Source: an uncultured Flavobacteriaceae bacterium (GTDB lineage: Bacteria > Bacteroidota > Bacteroidia > Flavobacteriales > Flavobacteriaceae). From it: 64,000 nucleotides of DNA. The notes under the pieces were generated by a model. It did not search any database. It was not told where the DNA came from and worked only from the letters and a program-made list of their open reading frames with translations. The position numbers and the translations under genes are program-made. Positions 37,353 to 46,300 of this stretch are shown here, piece after piece; positions within the stretch are counted from its first letter, which is position 1, and every line of letters begins with the position of its first letter. The stretch lies in NCBI GenBank assembly GCA_947493175.1, contig CANLQD010000001.1:1150748-1214747 (forward strand), in the 5' to 3' direction.

Positions 37353-38720
37353 TTATTTTTCTTCAAAAACCCAGTCCAATATCGGATCTCTATTATTCAA
37401 ATAATCCTGAAAACTAAGTTGTATCTCCTTATCTAACTTTAGATTTTTTGCAGGAACACCATAGAAAGCGTTCACCCAGAATGTTTTTCCAAGGGTAAAA
37501 GTGTCGTTTTCCCAATCGTGTTCATATTTTGAGTCTTGAATCTCTACGCCAGAATATGGAAGAGTATAGTAAACACCTTCTGCCCAAAACTTTAAGTTAT
37601 CACCCACTTTTTCACCTACTATTACAATTTTGTCTTCTGCAAAATACTTGATGCGCGCTGCCGTAACCAGACCGGCAGAAAAGGTCATATTGCTAGTAAT
37701 AAGGTATATCTTTTTATCATCATCTATGATTTTCGGTGGTTCCGTAGCCAGTTCTGTGGGAATTAGAAAATTTCCTCCGGTATAGTATCGTAGGTCGATA
37801 ACTACATCATAGTCGGTTGTCATTTTCAAGGATTCCAAGAAAGCCTCTATTTTTTCTTCAAAATCCTCGCAACGGTACCATAAGGCATTGATACTGAAAT
37901 AAGCGATTTTATTGGTTTCAGACAGTTTATAAAAAACACCTTCCGGCATCTGTTTCAGGTATAAAGGTAACGGCTCGTCTTTTTCCTTCAGGTGACTCCA
38001 ACCTCCTTCAGTATCTGGGTATAGGTCAGACCAGGTCTCATATTCGTAGGTGCTATTCTGCATTTCTTTGACACCAAAACGGACCGAAACGGTATCCTTG
38101 TCTTTGAGCAAGGTGAGTGTTAATGAGTCTTTTTTTGATATCCCTACCCCATGTAAAATTTCGGGACTGCTCAAATAGTTCATCGCGGTAAACTTTTTAA
38201 AACGATCGATACCCGCTAAGTAGGGGTTCAATCTTGCCAATACGCTATCAACGGCCACAGAATCTATTGCAAGTACCTTTGACCCCAAAAAGCCGGAAAA
38301 AGCAGTGGCCGTTTTAATAATATGAAGTCCGTCTGAAAACCAATAAAATCGTATAGGAATCTTTTTCATGCCACTTAAGTGAATCGTAGTGTGGCCATTG
38401 TTTGCCATAGCAACACATTTAGATAACTCCAAGATAAGCTCGCTATCGTCTAGTGAATCAATTTCTGTTCTTAAGCGATTCAACAAAATCTTACAATCAG
38501 AAATAGCCTCTTTTGAAAAGGTTTTCGACTCTGGAAGGTATTGGCTTTCAAAGAAATCAATATCGGCCACCCATCGCTGATGTCTGGTTTTACTTAAATA
38601 ATCGGTTTTCTTAGGTGTTGTTCCGTCGGGCCGAAACAAAACTATCATTGAAACGGTTCCTAAAACCAAAAGGGCAATTAAGCCTTTAATACGGGTTGCT
38701 TTTTTCATAGACTTGTGCAT
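37353..38720 (-). CDS. S41-family (Tricorn-like) peptidase-related protein
   Basis: A 455-residue protein with an N-terminal membrane anchor (13-28). The N-terminal part includes NNGHTT (residues 107-112), a motif of S41/Tricorn-type proteins. A small PDZ-like section lies near 130-165. The catalytic-like region has VVIDLRYYTGGN and Ser348 in NMTFSAGL. The canonical Lys partner of CtpA enzymes is not obvious. It may be a divergent periplasmic protease or an inactive binding protein. The start is the ATG at 38720, with a second at residue 5. Confidence 0.75.
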   Translation of the reverse strand: MHKSMKKATRIKGLIALLVLGTVSMIVLFRPDGTTPKKTDYLSKTRHQRWVADIDFFESQYLPESKTFSKEAISDCKILLNRLRTEIDSLDDSELILELSKCVAMANNGHTTIHLSGMKKIPIRFYWFSDGLHIIKTATAFSGFLGSKVLAIDSVAVDSVLARLNPYLAGIDRFKKFTAMNYLSSPEILHGVGISKKDSLTLTLLKDKDTVSVRFGVKEMQNSTYEYETWSDLYPDTEGGWSHLKEKDEPLPLYLKQMPEGVFYKLSETNKIAYFSINALWYRCEDFEEKIEAFLESLKMTTDYDVVIDLRYYTGGNFLIPTELATEPPKIIDDDKKIYLITSNMTFSAGLVTAARIKYFAEDKIVIVGEKVGDNLKFWAEGVYYTLPYSGVEIQDSKYEHDWENDTFTLGKTFWVNAFYGVPAKNLKLDKEIQLSFQDYLNNRDPILDWVFEEK

Positions 38721-38811
38721 TGATTACTTGGAGCAATGTATATCGAAGTTGCCCTTTGGCCAAAGCATTATCAGGGTTTAGGTATAAAAACCACGTTTTT
38801 AGGGATGAAAG

Positions 38812-39552
38812 CTATAGCGACAATAAACGTTCTTTATAGCTTTTAGAAACCGGGAGTTCCATTTTTGTAAGGGAGATGGTATTCTGATTTTTCCAAGCCC
38901 TAAAGTGGGAAGGGTTGATCAAATGCGATCGATGCACCTGAATTAAAAACTCAAAGTCTTGCCGTATTTTTTTGAGTGATGTTCGAATTAACTTCGTTTT
39001 GAGTTCTCCTGTATCCAAAAAGAAAATCTCCACATAGTTCTGAGAATTGGAAACACAGACCAAATCATTCTTTTGAATCTTTAAAACATCGAGCTTATTC
39101 TCCCCTGTAATAGTAATGGTCGTTGCTTTTCTGGGAACAAACTTTAAGGCGTATCTTCTTGCGAACACAATAACAGGGGCCGAAACAAGCGCTGATGGAA
39201 CCATAATGGTCGTAAGAAACTCAAATACCCCGTATGATCCATTTAAAATAGGGCTTCTATAAAACAAATACGTGCTTATTGAATAAAGCAAATAAAAGAA
39301 AATGAGACCAAGTGCTTCCAAGCCTATGCTCCATTTCGACAGCCTGAAATAAACAATCCGTTGAACAAAACTTAAAATGATATAGCTTACCAATACGGCA
39401 AGACTAAATCCCAAGCCTACATAGAACCAGATGCGCGTGTTCATGTCTCCATGCTCAAAAGGCCTTATGAAAATAATAAAAAGAAAAATCCAAATGCCAA
39501 TGATAGCACCTATTATGGTGTGATGTTTGACCGATGGATTCAATTCGTACAT
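38812..39552 (-). CDS. Membrane-bound LytTR transcription regulator
   Basis: A 246-residue protein: four hydrophobic segments in the first ~130 residues and a C-terminal LytTR DNA-binding domain (from about 150) with VCVSNSQNYVEIFF, LIRTSLKKIRQDF, and QVHRSHLINPSHF. It has no receiver domain, so it is a one-component membrane regulator. Such proteins are common in Bacteroidota, usually near the genes they control. It lies upstream of the S41-like gene on the same strand with a 91-base gap. Confidence 0.9.
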   Translation of the reverse strand: MYELNPSVKHHTIIGAIIGIWIFLFIIFIRPFEHGDMNTRIWFYVGLGFSLAVLVSYIILSFVQRIVYFRLSKWSIGLEALGLIFFYLLYSISTYLFYRSPILNGSYGVFEFLTTIMVPSALVSAPVIVFARRYALKFVPRKATTITITGENKLDVLKIQKNDLVCVSNSQNYVEIFFLDTGELKTKLIRTSLKKIRQDFEFLIQVHRSHLINPSHFRAWKNQNTISLTKMELPVSKSYKERLLSL

Positions 39553-39674
39553 GTAAGTATCAAGAGAAAGGGGACAATGATTGTCTTAAATCTAAGCCCT
39601 CAAATTTATAAAATTCCAAGATGCACAAAACAGGAAATAAGAAGAGCTCGATTTTTTGTTGCTTAACGTAAATG

Positions 39675-39712
39675 AAAATACCCCGCAACCTGATTGGTTA
39701 ACGGGGTATTTT
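39675..39712 (-). terminator. Rho-independent terminator
   Basis: AAAATACCCCG (39675-39685) pairs perfectly with CGGGGTATTTT (39702-39712) over 11 bp, with a further AACC/GGTT pairing inside. On the minus strand the hairpin follows the end of the molybdenum hydroxylase operon, ending in TATTTT. Because both flanks are A/T-rich it may work in both directions. Confidence 0.8.
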
Positions 39713-39733
39713 TAATGATACAAACAAAAGTGG

Positions 39734-41938
39734 TTATCCGACCACCTGCCTTTCAGAAATAAAGGGTTGGTGGTAATATCGCTGACCGGTCGATTTGTAA
39801 AGCGCATTTGCCAAAGCGCCGATTACGGGCGGTAAGGAAGGTTCTCCCAATCCGGTAGGGTCTATGCCGTTATCAACAAAAAAAGTTTCTATTTCCTTTG
39901 GCGCCTGACCATTTCGTATCAAATTATAGGTGTCAAAATTTTCCTGTTCAGGTTTGCCATCCTTAAAGGTCAGTTGACTATAGGTAGCATGGCCAATACC
40001 GTCGATGATACCCCCTTCGATTTGATTTCTTGCGCTCAACGGGTTTATGACGATACCACAGTCGACCGCACACCATACCTTTTCGATTTTAGGAGTATCA
40101 CCATCCATCGTAAGGTCCAATACTTGAGCTACGTAGGAGTTGTGGCAATAATAAGAGGCTACACCGCGTGCCGTGTTTCCTTTTTTTCCATTGGTCCAAT
40201 CTGCTTTTTCTTTTACCAATTTCAAGACCCCGGCATATCTTTTGGGATCGTAATCGTTGGTTTCCGGATCGCCTACTGGGTTATTGATCGCCCTATCGAA
40301 TAATTCCAATCGAAATTCAATAGGGTCCTTTTTGGCCAATTCGGCAACTTCGTCCATAAAGGCCTGCTCCGCACCGGCAATGAAATTCGACCTTGGGGCA
40401 CGCCAAGCACCGGTAGTGACATTTGTTTCCAGTAGTTGTTTTTCTGCTAGGTAGTTATCAACGGCACCAGCGGGAAAGCGATTTTCGAACACCAAATCAT
40501 CATTCGTCCCGACCCCACGGACCTGCCAAGCGATTAAACTCCCTTTTTCATCTAGCCCAGCCTTATAACGAACCTTGTATGATGGTCGATAGGTTCCCTG
40601 GGTCATATCATCTTCGCGAGTATAGACCAATTTTATAGGGGCCTGCATCTTTTTGGAGATTACGGCCGCCTCTACGCCAAAGTGTCCGTAAAGCCTTCGT
40701 CCGAAACCACCGCCCATTCGGGTCATCATAATATCGATTTTCTCTAGTGGCATGTCTAGAACAGAAACCAAGGTTTTTTCTAAAAATTCCGGTGTTTGTA
40801 TAGGACCCCTTAGTTTTGCTTCATCTGCAGTCACATGGGCAAAAAAGTTCATTGGCTCCATAGTGTTATGGGCCAAAAAGGGAGCACTATACGTGCGTTC
40901 GATTACTTGGGCCGCGTTTTTGAACGCTTTGGCGACATTACCATCTTCCCGTGCTGCTTGCTTGGGTTTTGTGTTCAATAACTTGGTCAAGGCTTCATCA
41001 TGGTCTGCACTGCTCTGCAATTCGGAAGTAACTTCCCATTCTACCGTCAACGCTTTTTTCGCCTGCATACACTGCCAGGTAGATTCCCCGACCACAGCGA
41101 CCAATTTCGCAATACCACCACCGTCTGACCATTGTTTTTCGACCCCCTCTGGATACACATCAATAGGAAAGACGTCTTTAATACCCGGCATCGCTTTTAC
41201 GGCTTCCGCATCCATCGACTTGTACGCCATTCCAAAAGCAGGTGGGTGTATGATCATAGCTGTCAGCATGCCTTCCTCTTGAATGTCGAGACCGAACATC
41301 GGTTGTCCGGTCACTATTTTTGGGCCATCCACATTTTTGCGATCGGTACCAATAATGGTAAAATCGGCAGCATCCTTTAAGGGTACCTCTTCAGGAACAT
41401 CAACCGCCGCCGCTGCGGAGGCCATTTCACCATATCCGGCGGTATTTTTACTTCCTTCATGAGTAATCACTCCCGCTTTTGTTGTAATCTCACTGGCCGG
41501 GACCTGCCATGCCGTCGCAGCAGCCATAATTAGCATTTGCCTGGCGGTCGCCCCGGCCATACGTAAAGCTTCCCATCCATGGCGAATGGATTGGCTCCCA
41601 CCAGCCAGTTGTCGGGTAAAAATCTCCGTGTTCAAAGGGGCCTGTTCAACTGTAACGTCATCCCAATCGATATCCAATTCCTCGGCAATGATCATTGGCA
41701 TCGCCGTCTTAACATTTTGTCCTATTTCTGGATTGGGAGACATAATGGTTACCATACCATTGTCGGCTATTTTCAAAAAACCGTTGATGTCGAACCATTC
41801 CTTTGGGATGCTTTTTAATTGCTCGGGGGAAGGCTTACAGGATGCCAACCAACTAAAGCCAAGCATCATTCCCCCGCCCGCTAGGGCTGAGCTCTTCAAG
41901 AAGGAGCGTCTATTATAACTAGTTTTTACAAGTGTCAT
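39734..41938 (-). CDS. iorB: Molybdenum hydroxylase large subunit (isoquinoline 1-oxidoreductase beta type)
   Basis: A 734-residue molybdopterin-binding subunit of the xanthine oxidase family. It begins with a Tat signal (NRRSFLK) followed by WLASC, which looks like a lipobox at Cys34, so it could be a Tat-exported lipoprotein. Cofactor motifs include GGGFGRRLYGHFGVEA, GAWRAPRSN and the catalytic Glu699 in GLGEPSLPP. It hydroxylates an aromatic heterocycle or aldehyde using water, passing electrons to the Fe-S subunit. It lacks the FAD subunit typical of xanthine dehydrogenase. The symbol is by family, not proven substrate. Confidence 0.88.
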   Translation of the reverse strand: MTLVKTSYNRRSFLKSSALAGGGMMLGFSWLASCKPSPEQLKSIPKEWFDINGFLKIADNGMVTIMSPNPEIGQNVKTAMPMIIAEELDIDWDDVTVEQAPLNTEIFTRQLAGGSQSIRHGWEALRMAGATARQMLIMAAATAWQVPASEITTKAGVITHEGSKNTAGYGEMASAAAAVDVPEEVPLKDAADFTIIGTDRKNVDGPKIVTGQPMFGLDIQEEGMLTAMIIHPPAFGMAYKSMDAEAVKAMPGIKDVFPIDVYPEGVEKQWSDGGGIAKLVAVVGESTWQCMQAKKALTVEWEVTSELQSSADHDEALTKLLNTKPKQAAREDGNVAKAFKNAAQVIERTYSAPFLAHNTMEPMNFFAHVTADEAKLRGPIQTPEFLEKTLVSVLDMPLEKIDIMMTRMGGGFGRRLYGHFGVEAAVISKKMQAPIKLVYTREDDMTQGTYRPSYKVRYKAGLDEKGSLIAWQVRGVGTNDDLVFENRFPAGAVDNYLAEKQLLETNVTTGAWRAPRSNFIAGAEQAFMDEVAELAKKDPIEFRLELFDRAINNPVGDPETNDYDPKRYAGVLKLVKEKADWTNGKKGNTARGVASYYCHNSYVAQVLDLTMDGDTPKIEKVWCAVDCGIVINPLSARNQIEGGIIDGIGHATYSQLTFKDGKPEQENFDTYNLIRNGQAPKEIETFFVDNGIDPTGLGEPSLPPVIGALANALYKSTGQRYYHQPFISERQVVG

Positions 41939-41966
41939 TTCTGTTGTTTTTTATTCTTTCTTGCTT

Positions 41967-42431
41967 TTAAGCATTCTCGGAAGTTGCAGCCTTTTTTATT
42001 GCCTTCTTTATTCTGGTATAGGTGCCACATCTACAAATATTCCCGTTCATAGCGGTTTCGATTTCAGCATCCGTCGGGTTCGGATTGCTTTTTAAAAATG
42101 CACTAGCGTTCATAATTTGCCCTGCTTGGCAGTACCCGCATTGATATACATCTTCTTCTATCCAAGCCTGTTGAACCGGATGGTCGCCATTCTCGGAAAG
42201 TCCTTCAATAGTAGTAATCTCTTGGTCCCCTACAGCCGAGATCGGTAGCTGGCACGAACGAACGGCCGTATCACCCAAGTGAATAGTACAGGCACCACAC
42301 TGTGCCACACCACAACCGTATTTGGTGCCTACCAATTTCAAATGGTCGCGCAACACCCAAAGCATAGGGGTGGTAGGGTCCACCTCTAATTGCTGTGTTT
42401 CTCCGTTTATTTTTAGGTTAAAATTTGCCAT
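41967..42431 (-). CDS. iorA: Molybdenum hydroxylase Fe-S subunit (isoquinoline 1-oxidoreductase alpha type)
   Basis: A 154-residue two-[2Fe-2S] ferredoxin-like subunit. The plant-type cluster ligands are Cys40, Cys45, Cys48 and Cys60, and the second cluster ligands are Cys98, Cys101, Cys133 and Cys135 (CGYCQAG and ICRCGTY). It passes electrons from the Mo centre of the large subunit, whose gene starts 28 bases downstream. It has no signal peptide of its own, so it would be exported together with the Tat-bearing large subunit. Confidence 0.93.
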   Translation of the reverse strand: MANFNLKINGETQQLEVDPTTPMLWVLRDHLKLVGTKYGCGVAQCGACTIHLGDTAVRSCQLPISAVGDQEITTIEGLSENGDHPVQQAWIEEDVYQCGYCQAGQIMNASAFLKSNPNPTDAEIETAMNGNICRCGTYTRIKKAIKKAATSENA

Positions 42432-42603
42432 GATGAAAATTTAGTTTAACGATTGTGATGAAGTTACAAAAATTAGGGGATGCTTAAATGTAGTTTAACA
42501 AACATTCTTTTAGGTTTTAACGTTGTTATCAAATGCTTTCTATGTTCCCAGAATTTTAAGGCGTGCTAGTGAAAGGCTGCTATTTTCCTTAAATTCGCCC
42601 TGA

Positions 42604-43836
42604 ATGGATAAATTGAGCGTCATCGAACTTTTTGCCGGGGTAGGCGGCTTTCGTCTGGGATTGGAACAATCGGGCCACTATCAGGTCGTTTGGAGCAATC
42701 AATGGGAACCTTCGACCAAGACCCAGCACGCATCCATGGTATATGAAGCGCGTTTCGGAAATGATAACCATAGCAATGGGGATATTGCCCAAGTACCTGT
42801 AGAGACCATTCCCGATGGGGATGTATTGGTAGGCGGATTTCCCTGTCAGGATTATTCGGTAGCGACCACACTGCAAAACTCCAAGGGGTTGATCGGTAAA
42901 AAAGGAGTGCTCTGGTGGAGTATCCATCGTATTCTTTCCAAAAAGAAACATCCGCCCAAATATTTGTTTCTAGAAAATGTAGACCGATTATTAAAATCCC
43001 CTTCTACCCAACGAGGTAGGGATTTTGCAATTATTTTGAAAAGTCTCGAAGAACTGGGATATGCCGTAGAATGGCGGGTCATCAATGCAGCCGACTATGG
43101 AATGCCCCAACGAAGACGTAGGGTGTTTATTCTCGCATACCATATCGCTACGCCTATGTACCAAATGCTGAAAAAGGAGCCTCCACGCGAGTGGATTTAC
43201 AACAGTGGTACGATTGCAACGGCCTTTCCCGTCGCATACCATAGCAAAACACCCGAGAAATTAAGGATTGAAGGAAGTCTCGTGCAATTATCCGAAACGT
43301 TCAATGTTGATCAAAAACTATCTCCGTTCGAAAACACTGGAATCTTTATAGAAGGAACGGTCTACACTTCAAAGACCGTCCCACAGTATGACGGACCTCG
43401 AACGGTTCTTAAAGATATTCTTCAAAACGGGGAAGTTACCGAAGAGTTTTTTATTCCGACCCAAGATCTTCCGAAATGGGAGTATCTGAAAGGCAGTAAA
43501 AAAGAAGTACGTACTGCAAAAAATGGCCACACGTACCATTATAGCGAAGGAAGCATGGTATTCCCTGATGCTCTTGATAACGCTTCGCGAACAATTATCA
43601 CAGGTGAAGGGGGTAAAAGTGCTTCCAGATTTAAGCATGTGGTTGCTACTGCCAAGGGGTTGCGTAGACTCACTCCTGTAGAATTGGAGCGTTTGAACAT
43701 GTTTCCCGACAATCATACGTACTTAAAGGGTGTCTCTGATACAAAACGAGCATTTTTTATGGGCAATGCATTGGTGGTCGGTGTGGTCGAAAAAATGGGT
43801 CGCTCCCTTTTTGAAAAAATTGCCGCTTCATTTTGA
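42604..43836 (+). CDS. C5-cytosine DNA methyltransferase
   Basis: A 410-residue m5C methyltransferase. Motif I is ELFAGVGGFRLGL, catalytic Cys81 is in GGFPCQDYS, motif VI is ENVDR (124-128), motif VIII is MPQRRRRVFI (168-177), and the C-terminal motif X is FFMGNALVVGVV. The target-recognition region lies about 185-345. The S-adenosylmethionine-dependent reaction marks a specific DNA site. It overlaps the next gene by four bases, as in a restriction-modification operon. Recognition site unknown. Confidence 0.95.
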   Translation: MDKLSVIELFAGVGGFRLGLEQSGHYQVVWSNQWEPSTKTQHASMVYEARFGNDNHSNGDIAQVPVETIPDGDVLVGGFPCQDYSVATTLQNSKGLIGKKGVLWWSIHRILSKKKHPPKYLFLENVDRLLKSPSTQRGRDFAIILKSLEELGYAVEWRVINAADYGMPQRRRRVFILAYHIATPMYQMLKKEPPREWIYNSGTIATAFPVAYHSKTPEKLRIEGSLVQLSETFNVDQKLSPFENTGIFIEGTVYTSKTVPQYDGPRTVLKDILQNGEVTEEFFIPTQDLPKWEYLKGSKKEVRTAKNGHTYHYSEGSMVFPDALDNASRTIITGEGGKSASRFKHVVATAKGLRRLTPVELERLNMFPDNHTYLKGVSDTKRAFFMGNALVVGVVEKMGRSLFEKIAASF

Positions 43837-44447
43837 AACTTCAAAGTACCTTCAAATCGGACTTACAAAAAGAACAGCGGTTGGTTTGCTATCTAGATTT
43901 ACTCTATGGGCAAAAACTCACATATTACAAGGCCAACAGAGTAACCGATTTAAAACAACAACGCTACGGAATTGATTTAGAATTAAAGCACTCGGTAAAT
44001 GACATGGTGTTCAGAGTCGATGAAAAAGCGCAACTCGATTACCTCAATGAAGACTTACCCACCTTTGCCTTTGAATTAAGCTATCTAAAAAACAACGTTC
44101 AGCAAAAAGGTTGGTTATTCGATCCAATCAAAAAAACCGATTTTTATGCGTTGATTACCGCTATCTATTCAGACGAACCCGAAAAATTTACTTCTTGTAA
44201 AATTACGTTTGTGAATCGTTTTAAGCTTATCTCATTTTTGGCTAGTAAAAAATTGACCGAAAAAGCTTTGGATAAGTACATCAAAGATAATACGGGTTTG
44301 CACGGAAAGATTGCCGTCAAAGAATTAGATACAAAAAAAGAGGGATATCTTTTTTTCTCCACTAAAAACAAAGCTGAACAACCTATAAACCTTATATTGA
44401 AACTAGATTTTCTTGAGGAAAATGGTCTTGCAAAACGTTTGGTGTAA
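43833..44447 (+). CDS. Putative type II restriction endonuclease (PD-(D/E)XK)
   Basis: A 204-residue protein starting at TTG within a TTGA overlap with the methyltransferase stop. No ATG occurs before residue ~58, and the conserved-looking region starts well before it, so TTG is the best start. A PD-(D/E)XK-like arrangement is seen: Asp48 in YGIDLEL, then Asp63-Glu64-Lys65 in VDEKAQLDY. The following LPTFAFELSYL and GWLFDPIKKTDFYALI look like a conserved core. Position and motif support a restriction enzyme paired with the methyltransferase, but I cannot name its specificity. Confidence 0.65.
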   Translation: MKLQSTFKSDLQKEQRLVCYLDLLYGQKLTYYKANRVTDLKQQRYGIDLELKHSVNDMVFRVDEKAQLDYLNEDLPTFAFELSYLKNNVQQKGWLFDPIKKTDFYALITAIYSDEPEKFTSCKITFVNRFKLISFLASKKLTEKALDKYIKDNTGLHGKIAVKELDTKKEGYLFFSTKNKAEQPINLILKLDFLEENGLAKRLV

Positions 44448-44857
44448 TACCGCGAACCGACCAGATGGTCTGTAGCATGAAAGGAATATGTTTGCTCCTA
44501 CGAATATCTAGTGTTTAAACCATAATTAAAGGGTTTGATAGAATACTTTTTTCCTTTTCGTTTAAGGGTACTATGGGTTCACCGACTATCTGGTCGGTTT
44601 ATGGTTTCGGGATATACTGCTTCATCGATGATCCTAACGGTACCACTAATTGAAACTACTTTGAAGACCTTTTTATAAGGCAACAGGCATTAATACCCAA
44701 TTTTCCTATACGCCAATTTTGAAGATGTCTTTAGGCGGGCATACCAAACACAATGTGAACCCGCCTTTCATCCAGTTATTTTCAGAAAATCTAAAGGAGT
44801 AAGTTCTTTTGGGAACCAAAATTTGGATTTGTTGTTTTTTATCTTATCTTTCTGATT
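44448..44857. other. 410-base intergenic region with two operator-like hairpins
   Basis: No convincing gene in either strand. It contains the inverted repeat described separately (44455-44466 and 44588-44599), and otherwise A/T-rich sequence. The region separates the methyltransferase-endonuclease pair from the next nuclease-like small gene and may be the remains of a lost regulator or of rearrangement. Confidence 0.55.
44455..44599. repeat. 12-bp inverted repeat of operator-like sites
   Basis: AACCGACCAGAT at 44455-44466 is exactly matched in reverse by ATCTGGTCGGTT at 44588-44599. Each end is itself near-palindromic: ACCGACCAGATGGTCTGT has one mismatch and ACCGACTATCTGGTCGGT has 6-bp arms with a 6-base centre. 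Such ACCGAC half-sites resemble TetR-family operators. About 120 bases lie between the two. Confidence 0.6.
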
Positions 44858-45232
44858 ATGATACAATTAGATAAAACAGAAAATCAAGCATTTTTAGAAA
44901 AATCTATTTCCTATTTACAATCGAGCGGATTTGAAGAAATCAAAGCGGATACGGAAGGGTATGAAACACCGAAATCCTACGTTCGAAAAGAGAGTGGTAC
45001 AAAAATTACCCCGGATATCGTTGCGGTCAAAAATGGTCGAAAATATTATTTTGAGATAAGTCTGAAATCTGAAAAACCACGATTATTGAAATCGAAATGG
45101 CTTTTTCTAGATACTATGAGCCGCATGAATTCACATCACTTTAGAATTATTACCACCAAAGGGCACTATAAGTTTACCGATGCTATGTTAGAAGATATAA
45201 ACTTGACCAATAAAACACCTATTAAAATTTAA
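44858..45232 (+). CDS. Small protein with PD-(D/E)XK-like nuclease motif
   Basis: A 124-residue protein I cannot assign to a named family. It has a Pro52-Asp53 in TPDIVAV, followed by a beta strand ending YYFEISLK with Glu67 and, where Lys is usual, Ser69, then Lys70. This spacing is that of a PD-(D/E)XK fold, perhaps with a shifted or lost Lys. It lies 410 bases after a restriction-modification pair. It may be a nuclease, an inactive relative or an unrelated protein. Confidence 0.5.
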   Translation: MIQLDKTENQAFLEKSISYLQSSGFEEIKADTEGYETPKSYVRKESGTKITPDIVAVKNGRKYYFEISLKSEKPRLLKSKWLFLDTMSRMNSHHFRIITTKGHYKFTDAMLEDINLTNKTPIKI

Positions 45233-45329
45233 CTTGATTATCGAGATTTAAATGCTCCCAAGTTTGCTTGCCCTTATGTAACCATTTCGGTGGACGAAAC
45301 TTTCGAGGTAGTCTACTAACAGCAGTTTT

Positions 45330-45770
45330 CTACTTTTTTAACATGCCAATGTGTGGTATGCCATCTTCAAGATAGCCCTCACCTATTGTTTCAAAGCCTA
45401 GACTATTATAAAAACGAGTAAGATAAACTTGTCCGGATAAACGAACGGTGTCTGTATTAAAATGGGTTTTGATCGCTTCTATCGATGCTTTCATAATTAG
45501 CTGTCCATAGCCGTGCTTTCGTTCAGAAGTTGCTACCACGACCCTTCCGATGCTTGCTTCTCTAAAGTATATGCCAGGGGCAAAGATTCGGGTATAAGCG
45601 ACCAATTGATTTTGTTTAACGCCGATGACATGTAAAGCTTGCTGATCTTTTCCGTCCAAATCTTGATACACACAATCTTGTTCTACAACAAAGACCTCAC
45701 TTCTAAGCTGTAAAATAGCGTAGAGTTCTGAAGTAGTTAATTCTTCAAATTTTTTGATACTGATAATCAT
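45330..45770 (-). CDS. GNAT-family N-acetyltransferase (ElaA-like)
   Basis: A 146-residue acetyltransferase. The ATG at 45770 is used since the longer frame begins with TTG. It has the ElaA-type N-terminus (LYAILQLRSEVFVVEQDCVYQDLDG) and the acetyl-CoA loop SERKHGYGQLIM. The C-terminal part has LTRFYNSLGFETIGE. The acceptor substrate is not known for this subgroup. Confidence 0.88.
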   Translation of the reverse strand: MIISIKKFEELTTSELYAILQLRSEVFVVEQDCVYQDLDGKDQQALHVIGVKQNQLVAYTRIFAPGIYFREASIGRVVVATSERKHGYGQLIMKASIEAIKTHFNTDTVRLSGQVYLTRFYNSLGFETIGEGYLEDGIPHIGMLKK

Positions 45771-45868
45771 TGACTCGATAATCAAGATGTATATGCTTGG
45801 ATCCTTTCGTATAAGTCGAATGTGAAATTTCCTTTTAATACCTCATGGGCCCAGCTGGAGATGGTATG

Positions 45869-46300
45869 CTAAACACAGGGAATTTTTTCTACCCTACGTT
45901 CATGCCTTCCACCGGCAAATTCGGTTTTCAAAAACGTTTTCACCATTTCCAAGGCTTGGGGTAAAGCAATATAACGTGCTGGCAAACTTAATATATTGGC
46001 ATCGTTATGTTCCCTTGCCAAAGCGACTATTTCCTTAGTCCAACACAAGGCACAACGCACTTTTTGATGCTTGTTGGCGGTCATGGAAGCACCGTTTCCG
46101 CTTCCACAGATGATGATACCATAAACAACGGTACCCGCTTCCACATCATTGGCTACGGGATGTACAAAATCAGGATAATCAACACTATCGGTACCATCGG
46201 TACCATGGTTGATAACCTCGATATTCATTGATTTCAGAAGGCCTACTATCGCAAGTTTGTATTCAGTACCTGCATGATCATTTCCTATCGCTATTTTCAT
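45869..46300 (-). CDS. rpiB: Ribose 5-phosphate isomerase B
   Basis: A 143-residue RpiB/LacAB-type isomerase. The ATG at 46300 gives the family start MKIAIGNDHAG, whereas the longer frame adds nine unmatched residues. Other motifs are YPDFVHPVA, GIIICGSGNGASMTANK with the catalytic acid/base region, and GGRHERRVEKI. It converts ribose 5-phosphate and ribulose 5-phosphate in the pentose phosphate pathway. It is divergent from rnr across an AT-rich gap. Confidence 0.95.
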   Translation of the reverse strand: MKIAIGNDHAGTEYKLAIVGLLKSMNIEVINHGTDGTDSVDYPDFVHPVANDVEAGTVVYGIIICGSGNGASMTANKHQKVRCALCWTKEIVALAREHNDANILSLPARYIALPQALEMVKTFLKTEFAGGRHERRVEKIPCV

